Origin: Oceanospirillum sediminis
Lineage (GTDB): Bacteria > Pseudomonadota > Gammaproteobacteria > Pseudomonadales > Halomonadaceae
Direction of reading: 5' to 3'
Length of the DNA stretch: 64,000 bases
Assembly: GCF_014164585.1 (NCBI RefSeq)
Contig: NZ_JACJFM010000015.1
Span: 1 to 64,000, forward strand
Below the pieces are notes generated by a model. The model saw only the letters and a program-made list of their open reading frames with translations. It was not told where the DNA came from and ran no database searches. The translations under genes were made by a program, and so were the position numbers. This document shows positions 8,270 through 17,352 of this stretch, piece by piece; positions within the stretch are counted from its first letter, which is position 1; every line of letters begins with the position of its first letter.

Positions 8270-8734
8270 TCAGGAAGTCAGGTCAATCACCAGCCCTTTA
8301 ATCTGAACCAGTTTGCCTGCAATCTTCAGATTATCTCTCTGCTCGGACATCACTAACTGCAAGAGCTCTTCAGCCTCCTGATCAATCAGTTTAACCACAT
8401 GATGTTTTTCTGATGCCGTCCAGCCTGCTCCAATTCCCTGAACGTCATAAGCCCCTCTTGTGGCAGCCGCAATCAAATTACTCAATAGTGTCTTATAAAC
8501 TTCCAGGTTGCCCAGAGTCGGATTTTTTTCCAGCACATTACCTGCGTCATCCAGAGCAATGCGCATATGGGTCAGTTTCTGATTCAGAGAAGGGCGGCCA
8601 GCCTCTTCCACCTGGCTATCCAGATGATCCGTAAAACTCAGGCCAGTCGTTGCCGCTCCGGCTATTGCCGTTTTCCCTCTGCGTAGCCCACCACCCGGGC
8701 GGGATGATTTTAATTTGTCACTAACATTCAACAT
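8270..8734 (-). CDS. YaaR-like protein (DUF327)
   Basis: A 154-aa protein matching the DUF327/YaaR family, known mainly from Firmicutes and spirochaetes and without an established function. The first 45 residues are low-complexity (SSRPGGGLRRGKTAIAG). The helical family core follows, with LEVYKTLLSNLIAAA near 80 and the diagnostic C-terminal ending IAGKLVQIKGLVIDL, which parallels the end of B. subtilis YaaR. It follows the DUF2489 gene with a 9-bp gap, so the two are co-transcribed. Its presence in a gammaproteobacterium is less common; codon use does not stand out by eye. Confidence 0.8.
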   Translation of the reverse strand: MLNVSDKLKSSRPGGGLRRGKTAIAGAATTGLSFTDHLDSQVEEAGRPSLNQKLTHMRIALDDAGNVLEKNPTLGNLEVYKTLLSNLIAAATRGAYDVQGIGAGWTASEKHHVVKLIDQEAEELLQLVMSEQRDNLKIAGKLVQIKGLVIDLTS

Positions 8735-8743
8735 AATTATTTT

Positions 8744-9190
8744 TTACGCTTTCTGCTGTAATAACCACTGTGCACCTTTCAGTGCTGCATCCTGGTATTC
8801 TGCTTCCAGCGACATCCGTTCGACATCCTGTTTCATTCGTTCTTGCTTTGGCAGCTCTTTCCTGGCCTGATGGGTTGCCAGGTGATTTCCCCTACGAGCA
8901 ATTTCATCGAATACCTTTGCTTCATCAAGCAAAAACCATTCCGGCTCAATAATATCAATCATGACACGAAGACGCAGGCACCCTTCCATGATTTCAACCT
9001 GCTCTTCCAGCATCGCCCGGGCAATAATATGTATATTCTCCAGGGTCTTTTCTCTGGCTTTGAGAACAACAGCCTCTTTTTCAGCCTCTCTTGTGCGTAC
9101 TTCTTTCTGCAATTTAAGAGCATACCAGGCCAGAGCCGTGATAATCACAACAGCAATAACCAGCAATCCAATAGCAGTCCCCGATTCCAC
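8744..9190 (-). CDS. DUF2489 membrane-anchored protein
   Basis: A 148-aa protein with one N-terminal membrane helix (about residues 6-24, AIGLLVIAVVIITALAWYA), then a charged helical cytoplasmic part rich in Glu/Lys. CLRLRVMIDIIEPEWFLLDEAKVF near 70-95 is the recognisable DUF2489 core. No enzymatic motif is seen; function unknown. It is first in a two-gene unit with the YaaR-like gene, and a perfect 19-bp palindrome lies 71 bp upstream of its start. A helical anchored scaffold is a guess only. Confidence 0.78.
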   Translation of the reverse strand: MESGTAIGLLVIAVVIITALAWYALKLQKEVRTREAEKEAVVLKAREKTLENIHIIARAMLEEQVEIMEGCLRLRVMIDIIEPEWFLLDEAKVFDEIARRGNHLATHQARKELPKQERMKQDVERMSLEAEYQDAALKGAQWLLQQKA

Positions 9191-9260
9191 CTTAATCTTC
9201 TCCTCAGAATTATGGGTAGTCTGCGATACAACTGTAACCAGCCATACAAGCGGCCGTGAA

Positions 9261-9279
9261 CAGGAAAATTATTTTCCTG
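9261..9279. promoter_or_regulatory. Perfect 19-bp palindrome upstream of DUF2489-yaaR
   Basis: CAGGAAAATTATTTTCCTG is a perfect dyad around one central base. Arms of nine bases with a single-base centre suit a dimeric repressor better than an RNA hairpin. It lies 71-89 bp upstream of the DUF2489 start and about 97 bp past the stop of the Lon-like gene. Confidence 0.5.
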
Positions 9280-9309
9280 ACTCAGCAAAATATCACCCTG
9301 AATATGACG

Positions 9310-9330
9310 AGGCCCGGTAGTTCCGGGCCT
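9310..9330. terminator. GC-rich hairpin downstream of the Lon-like protease gene
   Basis: AGGCCCGG pairs with CCGGGCCT over a 5-base loop, 46 bases after the protease stop on the minus strand. There is no clear T tract, so termination is uncertain. Confidence 0.45.
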
Positions 9331-9375
9331 GAATATGATAATGCCAGAGCAACGTATTACTCTGACTGATATCCT

Positions 9376-11799
9376 CTATGAGCGCTTGCTGCCTTTTTTA
9401 GACTTTTTCTTTTTTTTACCGCCATGAACATCTTTACGCAGCTTTGCCAGTCGCAGCTGGATTTTACCGTATAGCGTATTACTGGCATAACGCCCTTTAT
9501 CATTAATCTGTCCGGCAGGCATCCCGGTCATCAGCTTGACAGCCTGATCACTATGCCCGACAGCATAAATGGCAAATTGTCCCTCTTTGCAGGCTTTAAC
9601 CACCTCATCTTTAAGCATCAGGTTTTCTATATTCTGTACCGGGATAATAACCCCCTGGTCACCTGTCAGACCGGTACTGACACAAACATCAAAGAAACCT
9701 TCTATTTTTTCATTGACACCACCCACAGGCTGGACTTCACCAAACTGGTTAATTGACCCGGTGACAGCCAGCTCCTGCTTTACAGGCACATCAGACATAG
9801 CAGAGAGCAGAGCAACCAGCTCCCCCAAAGACGCACTATCACCATCGACACCATGATATGACTGTTCAAAGACCAGGCTTGCAGCAACAGGAATGGCCTC
9901 ATCCCGGCCAAAAACAGCACTCAGATAACCAGCCAGAATCATAACCCCTTTGGAGTGAATCGCACCGCCTAACTGGACACTGCGCTCAATGTCCAGTACC
10001 TCTCCATGACCATAATGCACTCTGGCAGAAATACGGCTGGGCTGACCAAATTCACTTTCTCCGATTCTCAGAACCGTTAACCCGTTAACCTGACCAACCT
10101 TCTCTCCCTCGGTGTCAATCAGAACAACGCCATCCCGTATGGATTCAAACATCTGTTCTTTAATCAGGCCCGAACGATATTCCCGACTATCAATAGCCTG
10201 CTGAACAGCAGCAACATCCACTATTTTTTTCTGGTTTGCTCTGGCCCAGTAATCAGACTCTCTTAACAAATGATTAAGATCAGCAGCATTCAGTGATAAT
10301 TTATCCTGATGCCCCGCCTCTCGTGCCCCCTGTTCAATGACAGCCATAATAGCGGCACGATCGAGATTCAACAGCCCGTCCTGCGCAACCATAGAACTGA
10401 TCAATCTGGCATAAAGCCCCTGATTTTCACGGTCACGGGGCATGGTACTTTCAAATTCTGCCAGCACCTTAAATAATTCAGAAAAATCAGGATCGTACTG
10501 TTGCAACAGATAATATTGTTCTGCATCACCCAGTACCGCAACCGTCACATTCAGATCGACCGGTTCAGGCTCAAGACTGACACTGCCAGACAGCGTCAAC
10601 TGTTTTTCCAGAGTATCAATGCGTAAACAGCCGGTTCTTAATGCCAGCTTCAGGCCATCCCAGGCATAAGGCTGTTGCAACAGTTTGCCAGCATCAAGAA
10701 TCAGAAAACCACCGTTCGCACGGTGCAGAGCACCAGGGCGAATCAGCGAGAAATCAGTCGCCACGGTTCCCATGTAAGTGATATTTTCAACATGGCCGAC
10801 CAGATTGTTATGCGTCGGCATATCTTCAATGATCAAGGGAGCGCCCTGCTCAGGATCTCCGGAGTTCATCACATTCACCTGGTAACGCGCAGGTATCTTA
10901 TGATCTGGCGAAGCCCGGGTTACTGCATCAGCGTTTTCATCTTCTTCCAGAAAAATTTCGACATTTTCAACCAGATCCTTCTGCACCGCATCCAGGTATT
11001 CCAGCACTCGAGTTTGTTGCTGATACTTGTCTTTCAACTCAACCAGCCAGTGCTGAATCGCTGTCAATGTTATTTTTTCATTCAACTCCTGCTGTTTTTC
11101 CCGGCTGCTTTTTTCCAATAAGGCCAGTTCTCTGAGCGCAGCTCGCAGCTCTTTCTCCATCAGTTCAATGCCGGCTTTAAACTTTTCCCGCTCAGCATCA
11201 GGCAGATTATTAAACTCTTTGACAGGATAAGGTTCCTCCTCCTCATCCACAGGCATAAAGGAGTATCCGCCCGGATTCTGCAGCACCAGCTTCAACTGAA
11301 ACTCTGAAGCTTTTGCAGCCACATCCTTAAGCATGGCTTCCTGTTCTTCCGAGAAATCTTCCCGGATCATTTCCGCTTTTTCAGCAAAAGCCTCCTGTTC
11401 AAAAGCCGCAGGGATCGCCTGACGAAGCTCTTTAATCAGGGCCTCCATGTCTTTTTTCAGCTGCAAGGCCATGCCTGTTGGCAGCTGCAACGCCCATGGA
11501 TGACGCGGTGATTCAAAGTTATTGACATAACACCAGTCATGCGGTGATGTCATCTGCTCGGCATGGGAGGACAGAAAACGTTTAAGCATGGTTCTTTTAC
11601 CCAGCCCGTTTTCACCAACAGCAAACAGATTGTACCCTTTTCTGGGAACAGCAATAGCAAAGCGAACAGCCTGCTCAGCTCTTTGCTGACCGATAAAACG
11701 ATCCAGCGCTTTAATCTGGCCCGTATGGTCCTGAGGAAAGTTTTTTTTGATACAGCGTTTCTTAAGACGAGAAACGGCCAAAGGCTTTGGTGCCTGCAT
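9376..11799 (-). CDS. Lon-like AAA family ATP-dependent protease (LonB/YcbZ type)
   Basis: An 807-aa protein of the LonB-like group that lacks the Lon substrate-binding N-domain. An atypical Walker A, GENGLGKRT (62-70), is followed by a long helical insert (about 100-290), the rest of the AAA module and a C-terminal Lon serine protease domain. The catalytic Ser655 (VDGDSASLG) and Lys698 (GGVNEKIEGFF) are 43 residues apart, the same spacing as in E. coli Lon (679/722), so it should be proteolytically active. The C-terminus ends in a run of lysines (GGKKKKKSKKGSK). ATG 11799 was chosen for AGGAGA 6 bases upstream; an earlier start at 11844 lacks this. It stands alone and its substrates are unknown. 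Confidence 0.93.
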   Translation of the reverse strand: MQAPKPLAVSRLKKRCIKKNFPQDHTGQIKALDRFIGQQRAEQAVRFAIAVPRKGYNLFAVGENGLGKRTMLKRFLSSHAEQMTSPHDWCYVNNFESPRHPWALQLPTGMALQLKKDMEALIKELRQAIPAAFEQEAFAEKAEMIREDFSEEQEAMLKDVAAKASEFQLKLVLQNPGGYSFMPVDEEEEPYPVKEFNNLPDAEREKFKAGIELMEKELRAALRELALLEKSSREKQQELNEKITLTAIQHWLVELKDKYQQQTRVLEYLDAVQKDLVENVEIFLEEDENADAVTRASPDHKIPARYQVNVMNSGDPEQGAPLIIEDMPTHNNLVGHVENITYMGTVATDFSLIRPGALHRANGGFLILDAGKLLQQPYAWDGLKLALRTGCLRIDTLEKQLTLSGSVSLEPEPVDLNVTVAVLGDAEQYYLLQQYDPDFSELFKVLAEFESTMPRDRENQGLYARLISSMVAQDGLLNLDRAAIMAVIEQGAREAGHQDKLSLNAADLNHLLRESDYWARANQKKIVDVAAVQQAIDSREYRSGLIKEQMFESIRDGVVLIDTEGEKVGQVNGLTVLRIGESEFGQPSRISARVHYGHGEVLDIERSVQLGGAIHSKGVMILAGYLSAVFGRDEAIPVAASLVFEQSYHGVDGDSASLGELVALLSAMSDVPVKQELAVTGSINQFGEVQPVGGVNEKIEGFFDVCVSTGLTGDQGVIIPVQNIENLMLKDEVVKACKEGQFAIYAVGHSDQAVKLMTGMPAGQINDKGRYASNTLYGKIQLRLAKLRKDVHGGKKKKKSKKGSKRS

Positions 11800-12169
11800 T
11801 GATATCTCCTGAAAAGCAAGCTTTATCAATACATTATGCAACACACAGGTCGATTCAGCACCCTGAAATACAAAATTAAACCAGCCAGAAATCTGATAGT
11901 GGCTTTATGAAATATATTTCTGTCAGTTTGATGCTGCTTACAAAAACATTGCGCAGAACAAAGCCTCCCCCTGGCAACTGCATAATGAATAATGTCCAGG
12001 CAAAATCCACCTTACATTACGTTACAAATAACGCATTCACCTTTCGGATTAGAGGCACCCACAGCTTCATGGATCTGAGATAAACTAACAGGCTTTGCTA
12101 ATAAAAAAATCCGGGATGCAATGACATACCCGGAAACACTTCCTTTGTGCTTGATGTGGAATAAACTCA
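11800..12169. other. Intergenic region between Lon-like gene and chemoreceptor
   Basis: Divergent promoter region of 370 bp without a credible ORF. A hairpin TCCGGG/CCCGGA (12110-12134) lies 36 bp before the chemoreceptor start; a T7 run flanks it on the minus-strand side, so it would work as a terminator only for minus-strand transcripts. Nothing else is recognised. Confidence 0.6.
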
Positions 12170-13807
12170 ATGATGCAAACCTTCCGATCTATCGGTATTA
12201 AGGCTCGCATGGTACTGGTCGTACTGGTTGCAATAATCAGCATTATCAGCCTGATGAGCTTCTCTCTGAAAACCTCTTATGACATGCAGATTCGGGAAAA
12301 ACAACTCAAAACCAAAGACCTGGTAGAGTCAGTTATCAGTCTGACAGACTATCACTACCAACAATTTAAATCAGGACAGATGACAGAAACTGCCGCAAAA
12401 GCAGCAGCCATGAAAGCCGTTGAAAAGCTGCGCTACAACAACACAGATTATTTCTGGATCAACGATCTCAATGCCATCATGCTGATGCATCCGATCAAAC
12501 CGGCTCTGAATGGTAAAAACCTGTACGGACTAGAAGATAAAGCAGGCAAACAATTCTTCAAAAGCTTTGTCGATATTGTTAAATCAAAGGGCTACGGTAA
12601 CGAAACTTACCTCTGGCCAAAACCTGGCTTTGAGGAACCAGTAGAAAAAGTATCCTATGTCGCCGGCTTCAAACCGTGGGGCTGGGTAATAGGCACAGGG
12701 ATCTATGTGGACGATGTCAAATCTGAGTTCTGGCAGAACGCCTCCTCCCAGGTCGCTATCGCAGCCATTGGCCTGACCATTACTATCCTGGTACTTTATC
12801 TGATTGCTAACAGCATCATTTCCCCTCTGACCGATGCCAACAAAGCGATGCATAATATTAGTCAGGGTGACGGTGATCTGACTCAGCGTCTGGATACCAG
12901 TGGCAATGATGAAATGAGCCAGCTTGCCCGCTCATTCAACCACTTTGTTGATCAGATTCAGCAGGTCATCCAGGAAGTAGATCACTCAACGCAACGGGTT
13001 GCTGCCGCTTCTGCTCAGCTCTCATCAACAACAGAACAAACCACACAAGTCATCACTCGCCAGACCTCGGAAACGGATCATGTAGCGACCGCGATTAATG
13101 AGATGGCTGCCACAATCCACCAGGTTGCACAGAGTGCTCTGCAAGCTGCGGCAACAACAAAAGATGCAGATAATGAGGCCCATGCTGGCAAACAGAATAT
13201 CCACGAAACGGCAGAGACAGCTGTTAAGCTGGCCGATGAAGTCAGCCGGGCGACAGAAGTAATACAACAACTGGAAACTCAGGCCGATAATATCTCTTCA
13301 GTACTTGACGTTATTGGCGGTATTGCCGAGCAGACCAATCTGCTGGCATTAAATGCAGCTATTGAAGCAGCCCGTGCAGGGGAACAGGGAAGAGGGTTTG
13401 CAGTGGTAGCCGATGAAGTACGTACCCTGGCCAGCCGAACTCAGGAAAGCACTCATGAAATCGAACAGATGATAGAAACTCTGCAGTCCGGTGCCAGACA
13501 GGCTGTCAGCGTGATGGAAGACAGCCAGACCCGAACCCGGGAAACCGCTGAAAAAGCCATGTCAACTCAGGTCGCTCTGGATACCATTACGGAGTCGATG
13601 CAGAAGGTAAATGACATGATCAGTCAGATTGCCAGTGCAGCTGAGCAGCAATCATCTGTTGCAGAAGAAATTAACCGGAACGTGATAAATATTGTTGATT
13701 TGTCCGGCAATACAGCTCAGGCTTCTCAACAAACCAGTCAGGCCAGTGCCGAACTGAACAATCTGGCAGGCCAGCTGAAGCAACTGATCAATCGGTTCAA
13801 AATCTGA
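12170..13807 (+). CDS. Methyl-accepting chemotaxis protein, single-Cache type
   Basis: Membrane chemoreceptor of 545 aa. One helix at 13-30, a periplasmic single-Cache domain (sCache_2; [24 protein letters not shown] near 100-125 and [17 protein letters not shown] near 165-180), a second helix near 195-215, HAMP, then the cytoplasmic signalling domain with hairpin tip [22 protein letters not shown] and [15 protein letters not shown]. sCache_2 receptors often sense small carboxylates, but the ligand is not predictable. There is no C-terminal NWETF-like tail for CheR binding. It is followed by a hairpin terminator, so it is monocistronic; no che genes are nearby. Confidence 0.95.
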   Translation: MMQTFRSIGIKARMVLVVLVAIISIISLMSFSLKTSYDMQIREKQLKTKDLVESVISLTDYHYQQFKSGQMTETAAKAAAMKAVEKLRYNNTDYFWINDLNAIMLMHPIKPALNGKNLYGLEDKAGKQFFKSFVDIVKSKGYGNETYLWPKPGFEEPVEKVSYVAGFKPWGWVIGTGIYVDDVKSEFWQNASSQVAIAAIGLTITILVLYLIANSIISPLTDANKAMHNISQGDGDLTQRLDTSGNDEMSQLARSFNHFVDQIQQVIQEVDHSTQRVAAASAQLSSTTEQTTQVITRQTSETDHVATAINEMAATIHQVAQSALQAAATTKDADNEAHAGKQNIHETAETAVKLADEVSRATEVIQQLETQADNISSVLDVIGGIAEQTNLLALNAAIEAARAGEQGRGFAVVADEVRTLASRTQESTHEIEQMIETLQSGARQAVSVMEDSQTRTRETAEKAMSTQVALDTITESMQKVNDMISQIASAAEQQSSVAEEINRNVINIVDLSGNTAQASQQTSQASAELNNLAGQLKQLINRFKI

Positions 13808-13822
13808 TACGGTAAAGCAAAG

Positions 13823-13845
13823 CGGAGCCTGGCAGGCTCCGTTTG
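13823..13845 (+). terminator. Terminator after the Cache chemoreceptor
   Basis: CGGAGCCT pairs with AGGCTCCG over GGC, followed by a short T tract (TTTG), 16 bases after the stop. Confidence 0.75.
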
Positions 13846-14237
13846 CACCGCTATATCGATGTTGTGGTCATCTAATGACATAACGATGTCCAGACTTTAG
13901 CACAGGGATATAACGAATACTATGCAGCCATTAGGCTATTATCCTGAAGATTTAATTAAACATTAACCTCTTGATTTATATCACTTCATCAAGATTAATG
14001 TTTTTATGTCACATATGTAATCAAACACTTTATTAACCTGTTCAATGAGTTATATGCTACAAATATATTCTGATATTACCTGCTCAGGATATCAGGCAAT
14101 ACAGCGCTACTTTATCCGAGAATTTATTGTTCCACCACTTATCTTCTTCTACGATAACTACATCTGATATCCAGATAATAAATACTGCCAGATTGACAGA
14201 ATCTGCACTCAGAACGGTGTTTCCATAAGGACGGCCC
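13846..14237. other. AT-rich noncoding region before the PilJ-type receptor
   Basis: About 390 bp with no credible ORF. It is strongly AT-rich around 13940-14090 and presumably holds the promoter of the next chemoreceptor; I could not pick a clear sigma-70 or sigma-28 site. Confidence 0.5.
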
Positions 14238-15839
14238 ATGCTGAATACCATTACCTCTTTAATTGATAACTTGTTGAGAGCCTGCGGAGCTAAAAGCCTG
14301 AACTCTCAATTTCTTCTCTCTTATGCACTGATATTTACCCTGGCAGCGGCTTCAGGAGTGGCTCTTTACCTGAGCATGTCAATCAATCCGCAAACAATTA
14401 ATATTGCGGGACGGCAACGCATGCTCAGCCAGCGCATCGCTAAAGAAGCATTTCTGGTGGCAGCAGAGATTGAGCAAAAAGCAGCACTGCAGAAAACAAT
14501 CACTCTGTTTGAACGCTCCCATCAGGATATTGTGAAAGGCAATCCAGCTGAGGGTATGAATCCGATTTCAGACAACGCCATTCTGACTCAGATGGATAAA
14601 GTGTATGACCTGTGGCAGGAATACAAATCCACACTGATACAATACACGGACGCTCCGGATAAAACATTGATGGAAAGAATCCATCAGCAATCCCCTGTAG
14701 TATTACAAGAGATGAATAAAGCCGTAATCATGATGACGCAGGCTGCAAACAGCACAGCACAAACACAGCTGACGGTGGCCTTTATCTGCGTGCTGGGTAT
14801 TGTTTTTCTCGTTATTATGGGCAGGGCGTTCGGACAACGTCAGCTTATGGACAATATTACCCGCTTGCAAAAGCGACTGGCTCTGGTAGGACAGGGGGAC
14901 TTCACCCATCAGTTTAATATCACCCACACAGACAATGAGATTGGAAGAATGTTTTCTTCCTACAACGACATGATCCAGCAAGTCAGCAATCTGGTCAAAA
15001 ATGCTCATCAGGCCTCCGAACGCACTTCCCGCCATAGCACGAAAGTTGTCAAAGCAACTCTTGATGCAGAAAGAGGAGTAGGACAACAGTACAGTGATAT
15101 AGATCAGGTTGCCACGGCAATGAATGAAATGAGCGCAACGGTGCATGAAGTCGCTCAGAATGCCTCTCAGGCCGCAGATGCGGCACGTACAGCGGATGCA
15201 GAAGCTCAGACAGGCATGAAGGTGGTTAACTCTGCAGCCGAGCAAATCAGGCAAATGTCGCAACAACTGAGTTCAACATCTCAGGTGCTTAATCGTCTGG
15301 AACAAGAGTCAGAAGAGATTGGCAAAGTTCTGGAAGTGATCACCGGCATTGCAGAGCAGACCAATCTGCTGGCACTGAATGCTGCAATTGAAGCAGCCAG
15401 AGCGGGAGAGCAGGGGCGAGGCTTTGCCGTAGTAGCAGATGAGGTCAGAACTCTGGCACAGCGCACCCAGCAATCGACAGAAGAGATCAGACAGATTATT
15501 GAACGCCTGCAGACCGAATCCCGCAATGCGGTAAACTCGATGCACCAGAGCTCAGAATTAGCACAAAGTAGCGTGAACAGAGCCCAGGCCGCCACCGAAG
15601 CACTGGAACATATTGCCGGTGCCATTGATACAATTAATTCAATGAATGCCATGATAGCAACAGCGGCGGAACAACAAAGCCAGGTAGCTGATGAAATCGA
15701 CCAACGAATTGTCAGCATATCAGGTGTTGCCGAACAAACTCGCCAGGATACCCAGGACGTAGTATCAGCTACATCGAAAATCGAACAGGAAACCACCGAA
15801 CTCAGCCAGATGCTATCCCGCTTTAAAACTTCGGCATAG
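14238..15839 (+). CDS. Methyl-accepting chemotaxis protein with PilJ-type sensor domain
   Basis: A 533-aa chemoreceptor with a PilJ/NarX-like four-helix sensor domain: after the first helix (about 25-48), [22 protein letters not shown] (about 55-77) is the family signature. The second helix is near 178-195, then HAMP and a signalling domain with the tip [23 protein letters not shown]. PilJ domains occur in type IV pilus receptors and nitrate-type sensors; with no pil-chp genes nearby the partner pathway is open. ATG 14238 has AAGGA 9 bases upstream. A strong terminator follows. Confidence 0.94.
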   Translation: MLNTITSLIDNLLRACGAKSLNSQFLLSYALIFTLAAASGVALYLSMSINPQTINIAGRQRMLSQRIAKEAFLVAAEIEQKAALQKTITLFERSHQDIVKGNPAEGMNPISDNAILTQMDKVYDLWQEYKSTLIQYTDAPDKTLMERIHQQSPVVLQEMNKAVIMMTQAANSTAQTQLTVAFICVLGIVFLVIMGRAFGQRQLMDNITRLQKRLALVGQGDFTHQFNITHTDNEIGRMFSSYNDMIQQVSNLVKNAHQASERTSRHSTKVVKATLDAERGVGQQYSDIDQVATAMNEMSATVHEVAQNASQAADAARTADAEAQTGMKVVNSAAEQIRQMSQQLSSTSQVLNRLEQESEEIGKVLEVITGIAEQTNLLALNAAIEAARAGEQGRGFAVVADEVRTLAQRTQQSTEEIRQIIERLQTESRNAVNSMHQSSELAQSSVNRAQAATEALEHIAGAIDTINSMNAMIATAAEQQSQVADEIDQRIVSISGVAEQTRQDTQDVVSATSKIEQETTELSQMLSRFKTSA

Positions 15840-15853
15840 CCTTACACAACCAG

Positions 15854-15881
15854 AGAACCGGCCGTTCAGGCCGGTTCTTAA
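15854..15881 (+). terminator. Terminator after the PilJ-type chemoreceptor
   Basis: AGAACCGGCC pairs with GGCCGGTTCT over GTTCA (10 bp), 14 bases after the stop. The T tract is short (TTAATTATT). Confidence 0.8.
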
Positions 15882-16103
15882 TTATTCCAACCTGCCTCTT
15901 TTTTTCAGCCACTGCGAAGCGCTATTGCAGCATGTATCTAACTTTAGCAGCACTCAAAGCAGTACAATTATTTTCATGATAATGCGAAAAAACAGCTACT
16001 ACACTCAATTTCGTACTCTGAAAAAAACAATAAACGGAGTATGACTGACCCGAGCAGCTAATAACCAATAAATAGCAAACATCACCCAGGCAGGAGATCA
16101 GGC

Positions 16104-16373
16104 ATGGTCACGTATGAAGATACCTTAGGGCTTTGTGAATTATCTGAAGGAGAAGTAATGGCAATAGCAGAGCATGAGCACACCGCTCCGATTATTGCCT
16201 CTGGTATCGGTTCTTATCTTATCCAGCATCACGGAGAACAGATCATCAGTCAGTATATTCTGGACGATATGGTCAGGGCACAGAAACATGGAGATTATAT
16301 TCATCAGATTGAATTGCAGCAGATTCTGGCACAGTTTCTGGCTGAGCATCCATTTCAGGGTACTCCGCACTAA
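16104..16373 (+). CDS. Small acidic protein of unknown function
   Basis: An 89-aa protein beginning MVTYEDTLGLCELSEGEVMAIAEHEH, which resembles small conserved hypothetical proteins I have seen in Pseudomonas relatives; no function is known to me. It is acidic and His-rich, lacks membrane segments or a signal peptide, and is predicted to be mostly helical. A good ribosome site (AGGAGATC) lies just before ATG 16104, making translation likely. It lies between the PilJ receptor and tRNA-Phe, with no obvious partner gene. Confidence 0.75.
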   Translation: MVTYEDTLGLCELSEGEVMAIAEHEHTAPIIASGIGSYLIQHHGEQIISQYILDDMVRAQKHGDYIHQIELQQILAQFLAEHPFQGTPH

Positions 16374-16450
16374 TCAACTGACACGCTCAGCGGTTGGTCT
16401 GCCAGGCACAGAGACAGATAAACCACTGAGCAGAATACACTGATCCATGA

Positions 16451-16484
16451 ACGAAAAAACCCAGTCATTAAGACTGGGTTTTAA
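16451..16484. terminator. Bidirectional terminator beside tRNA-Phe
   Basis: AAAACCCAGTC pairs with GACTGGGTTTT over a TTAA loop, with A and T runs on both sides. It ends tRNA-Phe on the minus strand, and possibly the 89-aa gene on the plus strand. Confidence 0.92.
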
Positions 16485-16488
16485 AATA

Positions 16489-16564
16489 TGGTGCCCGGAG
16501 ACAGAATCGAACTGCCGACACGAGGATTTTCAATCCTCTGCTCTACCAACTGAGCTATCCGGGC
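16489..16564 (-). tRNA. tRNA-Phe (GAA)
   Basis: The minus strand reads GCCCGGATAGCTCAGTTGG, the D-arm, then anticodon arm AGGATTGAAAATCCT with anticodon GAA (16529-16531 complement), a TTCGATTC T-arm, acceptor CCGGGC and encoded CCA. All four arms pair and the length is 76 nt. It is a single tRNA with its own promoter and terminator. Confidence 0.97.
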
Positions 16565-16574
16565 GACGAGGCGT

Positions 16575-16603
16575 ATTAAACACCTTATGAAAAAAAAATG
16601 CAA
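16575..16603 (-). promoter_or_regulatory. Promoter of tRNA-Phe
   Basis: On the minus strand TTGCAT, 17 bases (beginning with T8), then TTTAAT, ending 11 bases before the tRNA 5' end, with a GC-rich discriminator (CGCC) as expected for a stringently controlled stable-RNA promoter. Confidence 0.75.
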
Positions 16604-16631
16604 ACATTTTTAATCAGTTAGAGTAACTTTT

Positions 16632-17156
16632 TTATTTCCGCCCTGAATACTCACTTTCATGGCGCAGCATCTGCATAAACATTCCCTGAAACATCTGCTT
16701 TTTCTGCCGTATCGCTTTATCAGACAATACAGGAAGTGCCCTGTGTTCATTACGGCTCTCTCTCCAGATTTCAGACACATATCGGGTCTGCTGAACACTC
16801 AGCTGTCCATCTGGTCTTTGTTGCTGCAAAGCAAGCAGTTGAAGCAACCGATGCTCTATCCGGCTGTAGTCTTCTTTAAACTCAGAATACTGACGTCGGG
16901 AAACCGGCAGCCACTGCATTGACAGATAAAACCGGTCAATATCATAGCCCAGCTGAGCAACCTGACCGACAATATCTTTTCTGTATCCTGAATTTCTCTT
17001 TTCCGTAATATCAGCAGAAGACCCTATATCAACAGTTCTCTCTTCTGAAACTGTTTTATCAGAATCAACAGATTGTTCCTGATGCGCTGGCCCGGCACAA
17101 GCCTGTAGCATCACAACCATCAGACTGATCATTAAGCGGCTGAAAAAGTAACGCAC
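16632..17156 (-). CDS. Outer-membrane-type lipoprotein of unknown function
   Basis: A 174-aa putative lipoprotein. From a GTG at 17156 (AGGAG 7 bases upstream) the protein starts MRYFFSRLMISLMVVMLQAC, a classic signal peptide with lipobox LQAC and lipidated Cys20. The residue after Cys is Ala, which favours outer-membrane sorting. The mature part is polar and helical (QQRPDGQLSVQQTRYVSEIWRES) with no recognised domain. Upstream ATG choices would bury the lipobox in a long extension. It lies between tRNA-Phe and the divergent proS; function unknown. Confidence 0.75.
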   Translation of the reverse strand: MRYFFSRLMISLMVVMLQACAGPAHQEQSVDSDKTVSEERTVDIGSSADITEKRNSGYRKDIVGQVAQLGYDIDRFYLSMQWLPVSRRQYSEFKEDYSRIEHRLLQLLALQQQRPDGQLSVQQTRYVSEIWRESRNEHRALPVLSDKAIRQKKQMFQGMFMQMLRHESEYSGRK

Positions 17157-17352
17157 TATGTTTCTCCTGAAATAAATTGAGCAGGGTAAGCTGCTGATTT
17201 GCCAGACAATCATAGAACCCAGGGGTTAACCTTTCCCGGTATAACATAAAGCCCGCTAAAAAGAACATCAGAGCTGTACCAGAAGCAGGACAACGCATAC
17301 AATTAACCGAATTATTTCTAGAAACTTTAGCGATTTGTCAGGGATTATTCCT

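Noticed and set aside
9310-9330. GC-rich hairpin considered as a REP-type repeat
   Set aside because: I found no second copy in the window, so it is more simply a transcript-end hairpin.
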